Source of the DNA: Aegilops tauschii subsp. strangulata
Taxonomy: Eukaryota; Streptophyta; Magnoliopsida; Poales; Poaceae
NCBI RefSeq assembly: GCF_002575655.3
Contig: NC_053037.3
Span: 249,087,135 to 249,151,134, forward strand
Length of the DNA: 64,000 bases
Direction of reading: 5' to 3'
A program made the translations under genes and the position numbers. The notes beneath the pieces are model-generated. The model did no database searches, was not told the DNA's origin, and saw only the letters and a program-made list of their open reading frames with translations. This document shows, one piece after another, positions 11,831-23,454 of this stretch (positions within the stretch are counted from its first letter, which is position 1; each line of letters starts with the position of its first letter).

Positions 11831-13060
11831 GTTGCATCCGAGCCAGGTCTATGCGTAGATGTTATATGCACGAGTAGAACACACAGAGTTGTGGGTGATA
11901 ATAGTCATACTTCTTGCCAGCATGTCATACTTTGATTCGGCGGTATTGTTGGATGAAGCGGCCCGGACAGACATTACGCGTACGCTTACGCGAGACTGGT
12001 TCTACCGACGTGCTTTGCACACAGGTGGCTGGCGGGTGTCAGTTTCTCCAACTTTAGTTGAATCGAGTATGACTACGCCCGGTCCTTGTTGAAGGTTAAA
12101 ACAGCACACTTGACGAAAAATCGTTATGGTTTTGATGCGTAGGTAAGAACGGTTCTTGCTCAGCCCGTAGTAGCCACGTAAAACTTGCAACAACAAAGTA
12201 GAGGACGTCTAACTTGTTTTTGCAGGGCATGTTGTGATGTGATATGGTCAAGACATGATGCTATATTTTATTGTATGAGATGATCATGTTTTGTAACACA
12301 GTTATCGGCAACTGGCAGGAGCCATATGGTTGTCGTTTTATTGTATGAAATGCAATCGCCATGTAATTGCTTTACTTTATCACTAAACGGTAGCGATAGT
12401 CGTAGAAGCAATAGTTGGCGAGACGACAATGATGCTACGATGGAGATCAAGGTGTCGCGCCGGTGACGGTGGTGATCATGACGGTGCTTTGGAGATGGAG
12501 ATCAAAGGCACAAGATGATGATGGCCATATCATATCACTTATATTGATTGCATGTGATGTTTATCCTTTATGCATCTTATTTTGCTTAGTTCGGCGGTAG
12601 CATTATAAGATGACCTCTCACTAAATTTCAAGGTACATGTGTTATCCCTGAGTATGCACCATTGCGAAAGTTTGTCGTGCCGAGACACCACATGATGATC
12701 GGGTGTGATAAGATCTACGTTCACATACAATGGGTGCAAGCCAGTTTTGCACACGCAGAATACTCGGGTTAAACTTGACGAGCCTAGCATATGCAGATAT
12801 GGCCTCGGCACTGAGACCGAAAGGTCGAGCGTGAATCATATAGTAGATATGATCAACATAGTGATGTTCACCATTGAAAACTAATCCATCTCACGTGATG
12901 ATCGGACATGGTTTAGTTGATTTGGATCACGTGATCACTTAGATGATTAGAGGGATGTCTATCTAAGTGGGAGTTCTTAAGTAATATGATTAATTGAACT
13001 TTAATTTATCATAAACTTAGTACCTGATAGTATTTTGCATGTCTATGTTGTTGTAGATCA
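11831..13060 (+). other. Copia-1 untranslated leader with decayed primer site
   Basis: Starts gttgcatccgagccaggt, a mutated version of the tRNA-Met primer-binding site (compare the better preserved copy in Copia-2 at 39614-39629). The remaining 1.2 kb is the long leader usual for this lineage and has no ORF of interest. Confidence 0.75.
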
Positions 13061-16000
13061 ATGGCCCGTGCTACTGTTCCTTTGAATTTTAATGCATTCC
13101 TAGAGAAAGCTAAGTTGAAAGATGATGGTAGCAACTACACGGACTGGGTCCGTAACTTGAGGATTATCCTCATTGCTGCACAGAAGAATTATGTCCTGGA
13201 AGCACCGCTAGGTGCCATGCCTGCTGCAGATGCTGCTGATGATGTTAAGAACGCCTGGAAGAGTAAAGCTGATGACTACTCGATAGTTCAGTGTGCCATG
13301 TTTTACGGATTAGAACCGGGACTCCAACGACGTTTTGAACGTCATGGAGCATATGAGATGTTCCAGGAGTTGAAGTTAATATTTCAAGCAAATGCCCGGA
13401 TTGAGAGATATGATGTCCCCAATAAGTTCTACAGCTGCAAAATGGAGGAGAATAGTTCTGTCAGTGAACATATACTCAGAATGTCTGGGTACCACAACCA
13501 CTTGACTCAGCTGGGAGTTAATCTTCCTGATGATAGTGTCATTGATAGATTTCTTCAATCACTGCCACCAAGCTACAAGAGCTTCGTGATGAAATATAAT
13601 ATGCAAGGGATGGATAAGACAATTCCCGAGCTCTTTGCGATGCTAAAAGCTGCGGAGGTAGAAATCAAAAAGGAGCATCAAGTGTTGATGGTCAACAAGA
13701 CCACCAGTTTCAAGAAAAAGGGTAAAGGGAAGAAGAGGAACTTCAAGAAGAATGGCAAGCTAGTTGCTGCTCAAGTGAAGAAGCCCAAGTCTGGACCTAA
13801 GCCTGAGACTGAGTGCTTCTACTGCAAAGGGACTGGTCACTGGAAGCGGAACTGCCCCAAGTATTTGGCAGATAAGAAGGATGGCAAGGTGAACAAAGGT
13901 ATATGTGATAGACATGTTATTGATGTGTACCTTACTAATTGTCGCAGTAGTGCATGGGTATTTGATACTGGTTCTGTTGCTAATATTTGCAACTCGAAAC
14001 AGGGACTACGGATTAAGCGAAGATTGGCTAAGGACGAGGTGACGATGCATGTGGGAAATGGTTCCAAAGTCTATGTGATCGCCATCGGCTCGCTACCTCT
14101 ACATCTACCTTCGGGATTAGTTTTAGACCTGAATAATTGTTATTTGGTGCCAGCGTTAAGCATGAACATTATATCTGGATCTTGTTTGATGCAAGACGGT
14201 TATTCATTTAAATCCGAGAACAATGGTTGTTCTATTTATATGGGTAATATCTTTTATGGTCATGCACCCTTGAAGAGTGGTCTATTTTTGTTGAATCTCG
14301 ATAGTAGTGACACACATATTCATAATATTGAAGCCAAAAGATGCAAAGTTGATAATGATAGTGCAACCTATTTGTGGCACTGCCGTTTAAGTCATATTGG
14401 TGTAAAGCGCATGAAGAAACTCCATTCTGATGGACTTTTGGAATCACTTGATTATGAATCACTTGGTACTTGCGAACCATGCCTCATGGGCAAGATGACT
14501 AAAACTCCGTTCTCCGAAACAATGGAGCGAGCAACAGATTTATTGGAAATCATACATACTGATGTATGTGGTCCAATGAACATTGAGGCTCGCGGCGGGT
14601 ATCGTTATTTTCTGACCTTCACAGATGAATTTAGCATATATGGGTATATCTACTTAATGAAACATAAGTCTGAAACATTTGAAAAGTTCAAAGAATTTCA
14701 GAGTGAAGTGGAAAATCATCGTAACAAGAAAATAAAGTTTCTACGATCTGATCGTGGAGGAGAATATTTGAGTTACGAGTTTGGTCTTCATTTGAAACAA
14801 TGCGGAATAGTTTCGCAACTCACGCCAGCCGGAACACCACAGCGTAATGGTGTGTCCGAACGTCGTAATCGTACTTTACTAGATATGGTGCGATCTATGA
14901 TGTCCCTTACTGATTTACCGCTATCATTTTGGGGTTATGCTTTAGAGACAGCTGCATTCACATTAAATAGGGCACCATCTAAATCCGTTGAGACGACACC
15001 TTACGAACTGTGGTTTGGCAAGAAACCCAAGTTGTCGTTTCTTAAAGTTTGGGGCTGCGATGCTTATGTGAAAAAGCTTCAACCTGATAAGCTCGAACCC
15101 AAATCGGACAAATGTGTCTTCATAGGATACCCAAAGGAGACTGTTGGGTACACCTTCTATCACAGATCCGAAGGCAAGACATTCGTTGCCAAGAATGGAT
15201 CCTTTCTAGAGAAGGAGTTTCTCTAGAAAGAAGTGAGTGGGAGGAAAGTAGAACTTGATGAGGTAACTGTACCTGCACCCTTATTGGAAAGTGGTTCATC
15301 ACAGAAATCAGTTCCTGTGACTCCCACACCAATTAGTGAGGAAGCTAATGATGATGATCATGTAACTTCAGATCAAGTTACTACTGAACCTCGTAGGTCA
15401 ACCAGAGCAAGATCCGCACCAGAGTGGTACGGTAATCCTGTTCTGGAGGTCATGTCACTTGGCCATGACGAACCTACGAACTATGAGGAAGTGTTGATGA
15501 GCCCATATTCCGCGAAATGGCTTGAGGCCATGAAATTTGAGAAGGGATCCATGTATGAGAACAAAGTGTGGACTTTGGTTGACTTGCCCGATGATCGGCA
15601 AGCCATCGGGAATAAATGGATCTTCAAGAAGAAGACTGACGCTGACGGTAATGTTACTGTCTACAAAGCTCGACTTGTTGCGAAAGGTTTTCGATAAGTT
15701 CAAGGAGTTGACTACGATGAGACCTTCTCACCCGTAGCGATGCTTAAGTCCACCCGAATCATGTTATCAATTGCTGCATTTTATGATTATGAAATTTGGC
15801 AAATGGATGTAAAGACTGCATTCCTGAATGGATTTCTAGAAGAAGAGTTGTATATGATGCAACCTGAAGGTTTTATCGATCCAAAGGGTGCTAACAAAGT
15901 GTGCAAGCTCTAGCGATCCATTTATGGACCGGTGCAAGCATCTCAGAGTTGGAATAAACGTTTTGATAGTGTGATCAAAGCGTATGGTTTTATACAGACT

Positions 16001-17043
16001 TTTGGAGAAGCCTGTATTTACAAGAAAGTGAGTGGGAGCTCTGTAGCATTTCTAATATTATATGTGGATGACATATTGTTGATTGGAAATGATATAGAAT
16101 TTCTGGATAGCATAAAAGGATACTTGAATAAGAGTTTTTCAATGAAAGACCTCGGTGAAGCTGCTTATATATTAGGCATCAAGATCTATAGAGATAGATT
16201 AAGACGCTTAATTGGACTTTCACAAAGCACATACCTTGATAAAGTTTTGAAGAAGTTCAAAATGGATCAAGCAAAGAAAGGGTTCTTGCCTGTGTTACAA
16301 GGTGTGAAATTGAGTCAGACTCAATGCCCGACCACTGCAGAAGATAGAGAGAAAATGAAAGTCATTCCCTATGCTTCAGCCATAGGTTCTATTATGTATG
16401 CAATGCTGTGTACCAGACCTGATGCGTGCCTTGCTATTAGTTTAGCAGGGAGGTACCAAAGTAATCCAGGAGTGGATCACTGGACAGCGGTTAAGAACAT
16501 CCTAAAATACCTGAAAAGGACAATGGATATGTTTCTCGTTTATGGAGGTGACAAAGAGCTCGTCGTAAATGGTTACGTCGATGCAAGCTTTGACACTGAT
16601 CTGAATGACTCTAAGTCACAAACCGGATACGTGTTTATATTGAATGGTGGAGCTGTAAGTTGGTGCAGTTCTAAGCAAAGTGTCGTGGCGGGATCTACGT
16701 GTGAAGCGGAGTACATAGCTGCTTCAGAAGAAGCAAATGAAGGAGTCGGGATGAAGGAGTTCATATCCGATCTAGGTGTCATACCTAGGGCATCGGTCCA
16801 ATGAAAATCTTTTGTGACAATACTGGTGCAATTGCCTTGGCAAAGGAATCCAGATTTCACAAGAGAACCAAGCACATCAAGAGATGCTTCAATTCCATCC
16901 GCGATCAAGTCAAGGAGGGAGACATAGAGATTTGAAAGATACATACGAATCTGAATGTTGCAGACCCGTTGACTAAGCCTCTCTCACGAGCAAAACATGA
17001 TCAGCACCAAGACTCCATGGGTGTTAGAATCATTACTGTGTAA
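13061..17043 (+). pseudogene. Copia-1 gag-pol polyprotein, broken
   Basis: From ATG 13061 one frame encodes the polyprotein in copia order: gag of about 220 residues, a zinc knuckle CFYCKGTGHWKRNC near residue 257, protease with DTGS, the GAG-preintegrase His/Cys region (WHCRLSHIG...CEPC), the integrase core with its acidic residues, RT with YVDDILL, and RNase H with the KSQTGYVF...SKQSVV...EAEY motifs. Breaks: TAG 15224-15226, TAA 15695-15697, TAG 15911-15913, and a one-base loss near 16795 that leads to a TGA at 16802. The natural end is TAA 17041-17043. The first three breaks leave the frame unchanged. Confidence 0.95.
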
Positions 17044-17076
17044 TCTAGATTATTGACTCTAGTGCAAGTGGGAGAC

Positions 17077-18809
17077 TGAAGGAAATATGCCCTAGAGGCA
17101 ATAATAAAGATGTTATTTATATTTCCTCATATCATGATAAATGTTTATTATTCATGCTAGAATTGTATTAACCGGAAAACTTAGTGCATGTGTGAATACA
17201 TAGACAAACCAAGTGTCACTAGTATGCCTCTACTTGACTAGCTCGTTGAATCAAAGATGGTTAAGTTTCCTAGCCATAGACATGAGTTGTCATTTGATTA
17301 ACGGGATCACATCATTAGAGAATGATGTGATTGACTTGACCCATTCTGTTAGCTTAGCAGTTGATCGTTTAGTTTATTGCTATTGCTTTCTTCATGACTT
17401 ATACATGTTCCTATGACTGTGAGATTATGCAACTCCCGAATACCGGAGGAACACTTAGTGTGCTATCAAACGTCACAACATAACTGGGTGATTATAAAGA
17501 TGCTCTACAGGTGTCTCCGATGGTGTTTGTTGGGTTGGCATAGGTCGAGATTAGGATTTGTCACTCCGTGTTACGGAGAGGTATCTCTGAGCCCTCTTGG
17601 TAATGCACATCACTATAGGCCTTGCAAGCAATGTGAGTAATGAGTTAGTTGCGGGATGATGCATTACGGAACGAGTAAAGAGACTTGCCGATAACGAGAT
17701 TGAACTAGGTATTGAGACACCGACGATCGAATCTCGGGCAAGTAACATACCGATGACAAAGGGAACAACTTATGTTGTTATGCGGTTTGACCGATAAAGA
17801 TCTTCATAGAATATGTAGGAACCAATATGAGCATCCAGGTTCCGCTATTGGTTATTGACCGGAGATGAGTCTCGGTCATGTCTACATAGTTCTCGAACCC
17901 GTAGGGTCCGCACGCTTAACGTTCGGTGACGATCGGTATTATGAGTTTATGTGTTTTGATGTACCGAGGGTTGTACGGAGTCCCAGATGTGATCACGGAC
18001 ATGACGAGGAGTCTCGAAATGGTCGAGACATAGATATCGATATATTGGATGGCTATGTTTGGATATCGGAATGGTTCCGGGTGAGTTCGGACATTTACCG
18101 GAGTACCGGGAGGTTACCTTAACCCCCCGGGGAGTATATGGGCCTTATTGGGCCTTAGTGGGAGAGAGGAGGAGGCGCCCAAGGAAGGGGCGCGCCCCCC
18201 CAAGCCCAATCCGAATTGTGTGGGGGGCCGGCCCCCCTTTCCTTCCTCCCTCTTTCCTCCTTCCTTCCTCTCCTACTCCAAGTAGGGAAGGGGCGGGGGG
18301 TTCCTACTCCCGGTGGGAGTAGGACTCCCCTAGGGCGCGCCTTAGAGAGGGCCGGCCCCTCCCCTCCTCCACTCCTTTATATACGGGGAAGGGGGCACCC
18401 CATAGACACAAAAGTTGATTGTTTAGCCGTGTGCGGTGCCCCCCTCCATAGATTTCTACCTCGGTCATATCGTTGTAGTGCTTAGGGGAAGCCCTGTGTC
18501 GGTAACTTCATCATCACCGTTATCATGCCGTCGTGCTGACGAAGCTCTCCCTCGACACTTAGCTGGATCTAGAGTTCGTGGGACGTCACCGAGCTGAACG
18601 TGTGCAGATCGCGGAGGTGCCGTACTTTCGGTACTAGGATCGGTCGGATCGTGAAGACGTACGACTACATCAACCGCGTTGTCATAACGCTTCCGCTTTC
18701 GGTCTACGAGGGTACGTGGACAACACTCTCCCCTCTCTTTGCTATACATCACCTAGATGGATCTTGTGTGTGCGTAGGAATTTTTTTGAAATTACTGCGT
18801 TCCCCAACA
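17077..18809 (+). repeat. Copia-1 3' LTR
   Basis: 1733 bp beginning tgaaggaaatatgcc directly after the polypurine tract (17062-17076) and ending ccccaaca. TATATA near 18378. Confidence 0.95.
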
Positions 18810-19101
18810 GGTTGATCAAGAGTGGCCACAGTCTTTGAAGATGTGCCTAGCGAAGCTCTGGAGCATGTATGAGGAAGAGAACAGACATAGGCTTAGAGAA
18901 ACTGTTGTCAACGCTGAAGAACATTTGAAGATGCGGGATAAAAAGTTGAAGGTGAAGAATGAGCTCAGATTTTTAAAATCAGACTTTGCTAAGATGGTGT
19001 TGGCGAAGGAGGAGGCACTTTCCCAGTTGGCCCGTGCTAAACAGGTTCTTACTGAACTGAAAGCAGAGGTGGATAAGACGAGCTTGGATGATCTCGATTA
19101 G

Positions 19102-19480
19102 GGAAATGAATATATTGTTCTAATATTGCTCTTATGAAGTTGAACTAGCTATATGTTGTACTGTGTTGTTTTCATGTAGCTATCGTACTGTGATGTTATA
19201 ATATATTTATGTGCATGATATGAAATTGGCAAAGAGCTGTTTGATATGAAATGTGAATTTGCGTAATACTGGAATTATTAATTGTAAACTAATAAACCTG
19301 CTAAATGTGTCGTGGAACTTTGCAAACGGTTCTAGCAGTAAAAGCGCTTGTGATGGATAGCCCAATGCCACACAGTTTTCTTCATCAAATTGTGTGTGAT
19401 GTAGTTGATAAAAGCAAACAATTAACCTAGGCAGAGCGTGTGTGATAGTTACACCTTTCACACACGAGCCTACACATAAA
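19102..19480 (+). other. 3' flank of the GRF gene
   Basis: AT-rich sequence following TAG 19099-19101, likely 3' UTR and trailer, passing into the right subterminal repeats. Words such as gtgtgtgat at 19398-19446 already resemble those repeats. No ORF of interest. Confidence 0.6.
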
Positions 19481-19795
19481 ACTGTGTGGGATGTACATAT
19501 GAACAGAAACGTTTTCCCTGCATTGACTGTGTGGGATGTACATTAGAACGGAAACGTATTCCTTGGATTGACTGTGTGTGATATACATACGAATGGAAAC
19601 GTTTTCCCTGGATTGACTGTGTGGGATGTACATAAGTACGGAAATGTATTCCTTGGATTGACTGTGTGTGATATACATACCTACGGAAATGTTTTTGTGG
19701 GATTCACCGTGTGGGATGTACATACCTACGGAAATGTTTTTCTGGGATTCATCGTGTGGGATGTACATACCTACGGAAATGATTGGGTTTCGATG
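19481..19795. repeat. 45-bp tandem repeats x7 (right subterminal region)
   Basis: Seven units start at 19481, 19526, 19571, 19616, 19661, 19706 and 19751, at exactly 45-bp spacing, each reading roughly actgtgtgggatgtacatac then cggaaacg-ttcc-ggatt. Because 45 is a multiple of 3, all frames stay open on both strands and yield 15-residue periodic ORFs (19427-19846 and 19568-19952), which I regard as artefacts. The role is presumably transposase binding, as in other CACTA ends. Confidence 0.95.
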
Positions 19796-19955
19796 CCTCG
19801 CCCGATCGCACACGAGCTCATTTGGTGTCCCAGGAGGGCCTATCACCGATGATTTTTTCTGGGTCGTGTGGGAAGGACCCCCCTATCGCCCACACTCACT
19901 TGGCGACGGTTCCAAATGCCATCGCGGAAAGGGGTTAAAACCGTTTGTATAGCAC

Positions 19956-20339
19956 GGACGCGTACGAGTGTATGTGTACTATGTGAACTCGAATTCATAA
20001 TTTTGAATACACTTGATGTTGATTCCAAATAATAGTACATTTGATGTACTAGCTAGATCTTCATAATCTAAACCATGTTTCATACGTACACTGTGTTTAT
20101 CACACAAAGTGTAGTGCCCCGCCCCCTAAATTATGACAAGTATTTAGCCTTGAGCTGCAAAAGCCACACATGATCACAAATTCAAATAAATGTTCTACAT
20201 ATTATATGTAGTATAACATGTTCATAACCACACCATGCATATCACCAGTATATTCATGCATGCTCGGTTTAAAACACTGTGATCTCTTGTTCAAATATCA
20301 GAGTCCACTTTTATAATGAATTGTGATCTCTATTTGTCT
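19956..20339. other. Unassigned AT-rich sequence right of the CACTA-like element
   Basis: No ORF, TIR or LTR signal recognised. Confidence 0.5.
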
Positions 20340-21720
20340 TTTACACCCACACAATCCTCTTATCTTTGTAGCTAGTGCCAACTTTCTCTCGTGCATGCAC
20401 ACGCCCGCCTCCATCTCACCCTCGGTCAGCATTCTCTAGCTCCATCGCGCACATTCATCATTTCTCTTTAGGTCATTCACCCACGGTGTGTGTAGTCCCC
20501 CCAACTCCTTCTTTCCGGGACACACCGATCGATATACCTCTCTAGCCAGGTGTGCCTACCACAAACACAAGCTTTCCCTCTTCTCTTCTCACCGTCCATG
20601 CCCCCCTCTGTCTAATACGGTTCCACGCACGTGCACACTCCCGCCCCTCTTTTCATCGATCTCATACTCGCACACTCCTTCCCCCTCAATATAGTAGGCC
20701 TCTCGCACCACCTCCTAGACGCATCCCTCTCTCTCTATCCTTCTCTTTGGGCCTTATTTGCTTCTAACACATGCATGCATGTATACCGATCGATCTCTCT
20801 ACATATACCTAGGTCGATTATAACTCCTTTTCCTCACGCACCGATCGACGTACCTCACAAGTTATGTCTCTCCCTTTCTCCGACACATGACGATTGATAT
20901 TCCTATGTAGTTATGTCTGCTTACCACAGCCATATCGTCCCCCCTCATCATTCGTGCATGCCTCCTGACCCGTCTCTCACACGCACGTGCACAGGCATGC
21001 AGGCATCCCCTCTCTTATTGATATGGCAGTCATGCCCTCCGTTTGTCTAGTAGGCCTCTCCCACCATTTGTGAGAAGCAACTCCACCACCAACCCTCCGA
21101 TACTCTAGCTCTGCCTCTCTCCCAACCTTATTCCTCTCCTACACATATGCACGGATGCCGATCGATCTCCCTCAATACATAGGTAGGTCTCTCTCCTTAT
21201 GCACACATATACCAGTTGTTCTACCTCTATAGTTAGGTCTCTGCCCCTTCCCCGCCACACACACACCGATAGTCGAACGTTGTAGGTAGGTATCCATTCC
21301 ACAAAGAAAAACTCTATCTATTCCCCTCTCACGTTCTAGTAGGCCAGGCACCCTATATCTTTGACGTGGGCACACACAAATTTGATGGCACTCTTTATCG
21401 ATCGCGCGCACACACACACAAACACACACACACTTCATCCATCTCTTCGATTCTATGGATATCTCACACCGATGATACCTCCACTCTCTTCTTGTGGATT
21501 GCCCCCTCTATATATGATATATCCAGGCCTCTGTTTCACACACATTGCACATGTTACATTTTTTTGTTTGAGATATCATCAACACATATTCCCTGTCTAT
21601 CTCTCACGCACCCCCACAAAACAACACTCACAAACCCACACGCCATCTCTCTCTAGGTTTGTGTCTCTCTCACACACACCCACGTAGGTGGTGTACATAC
21701 ACGAAGAGAATATGTGCACG
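20340..21720. repeat. Long pyrimidine-rich, CA/CT low-complexity tract
   Basis: About 1.4 kb of C/T-rich sequence with recurring cgatcgat, ctctctc and cacacac words, including a (CA)n block at 21407-21433. ORFs in it are low-complexity artefacts. It looks like decayed, slippage-expanded simple sequence; I cannot assign it to an element. Confidence 0.65.
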
Positions 21721-23150
21721 TACTCACGCTTTGTTCCCAGCCACACCCGCGCGGGTACACGATAGAGCTCATTTCTGAACGAAATGGCAGCCCATGTGCT
21801 AATTTGAGAGCGTGTAGTGGTTGTTTACTTATGGAGGTCGTGTATCACGCGTGCATGAAACAAAGTTCGACTTGATGCGTTGGCGCATTATTTTTAAATA
21901 AAGTTATATTGCTCAATGGCACGTACACATAATATAAAACGATTGGAGAAAAAAGTAGTCCGCTCCACTTATACAATGGAGCCTGCTTGCCGGGGTTTGT
22001 CTCTCTTCACAGTATCTCACACAAGGCGGCGGTGGCCTCTCACTTTCATCGTTGGTCACTGATCCAGCCGCATCCCGTCCGCCGACGGAAAGGGAGGATG
22101 TGCACTGTTTCTCCGTTCGACGACGTCAAGGTAGCACACCCCGATCTGCGGTACGCGCCATTCTCTCTGACCAAGCTCCGACGCGGTAGGGCCTTCGCCA
22201 CTTGCTCGCTGCCGCGGTATGGGCAGATCCCGCCAGCCGCCGCCCTCCTAGTTACATCCCGACGACCCCCAGGTATCCCCTCCGGCCTTGCTCCACTGTC
22301 CATCTTCCCACTTTGCTGCATGTGGAAAATCCAGCATGTGGATTTTCCCTAGTTCTTTGTACAAAACGTAGCTTGTCCGCGTACTGTCCATATTGCAATC
22401 TCGTCCTCACACCGTTTCAGATAAACAACCGTGCTGCTATCTTCCCTTAGGACAAGGAATATGCTTCTTTTTTGTCGTCGTATGTGTAGTCAACTGTTAT
22501 TGGCCAGTAATTGTTTCCTTTCTACCTCTTTTTTGCAAACATGGCTATCCATTTCACCTCGTTGCTATTGCGACCTTTTGGTGAACTGCACAAATCACTT
22601 TTTCCTTAAGAGTGTCTTGTGCAGTTCCGCTAAAATGTAACACGTGCAACGTCTCTACATTTCAGTGTGACCGCACAAAGGGAGATTGGTTTTGCTATCC
22701 TTCCCATCCAACTCCGAGCCTAATCTTCTCCAACAAGTGGTTGGTTTTATGAGAGATTACAAAGGTGACCGGCTTCTACTTGTGTATGTGTGTGTGTGTG
22801 TGTGTTTCATCAACAACTACGGGTGCCAGTATTAATATAATCACACTTGTTCAATATCTTTGCAAACAGGGATGCTCAACTCGATTTTAGTGGAACTGCC
22901 TAAAATGATCAGATGGTCCATGTCCTCCATAGAATCCTTTCTTGGCTAACATGTCTTGTTCACTTCCACAGAGCTACGTGAAACTAGCTGCCAACCAATG
23001 AATGGCAGGAAATGGAACCATGCCTACGGACATCATCCTTCAATTTTTATTTTTATTTATTTGTACACATTCTAACAACTTTGTATTCAGTTGTGATGTG
23101 AATATTGACGCTTTTTTTAGATGCATTAGCATGCATGTTAATTTCCTTTG
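21721..23150. other. Unassigned region, possibly an old gene fragment
   Basis: 21960-22330 is GC-richer than its surroundings and holds overlapping ORFs on both strands (for example 21987-22352, 121 codons), but I recognise no domain and see no convincing exon structure. A (GT)n microsatellite occupies 22781-22806. The rest shows nothing I can name. Confidence 0.4.
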
Positions 23151-23152
23151 TA

Positions 23153-23452
23153 CTCCCTCCGTCCGGTGAAAAGTATATAGATAGAAATTTTAGGACAAAT
23201 TATGAAGTGGAGTAAAAAATGCATTGGTAAGATCCAAGCCAGTATCTCTCTCGTATTTAATAACCCAACCCCCAATGAGCTAAGTGCATGTACAAATTAA
23301 GGAGACCATGTGTAGAATATTATTGGTCTTGATTACCGTGTGATGAGAGAGAATCATTTTTTCTACTTTAAACTGCATTGGAAAGATAGAAGTACACTCT
23401 TTTGTGGATAAGTTTTAAAGCCAAATGTACACTTTTCTCCGGACGGAGGGAG
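23153..23452. mobile_element. Stowaway MITE (Tc1/mariner type)
   Basis: A 300-bp element with terminal inverted repeats CTCCCTCCGTCCGG / CCGGACGGAGGGAG flanked by the TA dinucleotide on both sides (23151-23152, 23453-23454). This is the canonical grass Stowaway terminus. Non-coding and AT-rich inside. Confidence 0.93.
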
Positions 23453-23454
23453 TA

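Larger units (their letters stand above)
10107..18809 (+). mobile_element. Copia-1: complete Ty1/copia retrotransposon (Angela/BARE-like lineage)
   Basis: An element of 8703 bp flanked by the perfect 5-bp TSD GGTTG (10102-10106 and 18810-18814). LTRs begin TGAAGGAAATATGCC and end CGTTCCCCAACA. Between them lie a decayed methionine-tRNA primer site, a long leader, one gag-pol frame in copia order (gag, protease, integrase, RT, RNase H) and a gtgcaagtgggagac polypurine tract before the 3' LTR. It sits in the GRF gene of the CACTA-like element. It is coding-dead (three stops and a frameshift). The family label comes from remembered LTR similarity to BARE-1/Angela. Confidence 0.95.
9001..19101 (+). 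pseudogene. GRF zinc-finger coiled-coil gene of the element, split by Copia-1
   Basis: Exon 1 is 9001-9063 (ATG, 21 codons, donor gtatgc). Exon 2 is 9152-9295 (48 codons, acceptor ttgtag, donor gttagg) and encodes CHHQSPCVKLVAFESVDSGR-QFLAC, a zf-GRF signature. Exon 3 starts at 10074 after ttatag with DEWKCSS, supplying the last zinc-binding Cys, then reaches the E-W-V-D motif with an apparent one-base loss just before it. Copia-1 (10107-18809) lies inside this motif. Downstream of it the frame continues from 18814 as 95 codons of coiled coil (Trp/Leu near the start, then heptad-like Lys/Glu/Leu) to TAG 19099-19101. GRF fingers bind single-stranded or structured nucleic acid; a role in transposition is inferred. 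Two lesions: the 8.7-kb insertion and the frame slip. Confidence 0.75.
1..19955 (+). mobile_element. CACTA-like DNA transposon (left end outside window), interrupted by Copia-1
   Basis: The segment is bounded by motif-rich subterminal tandem repeats (84-bp units near 1225-1476, 45-bp units at 19481-19795) built on words such as tttgcgatg and gtgtgtgatat, an arrangement known for Triticeae CACTA elements. Between them lie four ORF units and a 512-bp tandem array. The right end is placed near 19955, where ccgtttgtatag resembles a decayed terminus; no clean CACTA/TAGTG end or TSD was seen, and the left end lies before base 1. No DDE transposase is visible, so the copy is probably non-autonomous. 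The superfamily rests on repeat style only; it could be another TIR class, or two adjacent elements. Confidence 0.55.

Noticed and set aside
19481..19795. CRISPR-like direct repeats
   Set aside because: Head-to-tail repeats without unique spacers, in a plant TE end.
19427..19952. 15-residue-repeat proteins on both strands
   Set aside because: A direct consequence of the exact 45-bp DNA period; no start context or domain.
21987..22352. 121-codon ORF as a host exon
   Set aside because: GC-rich, but overlapped by ORFs on both strands and without splice or domain evidence.
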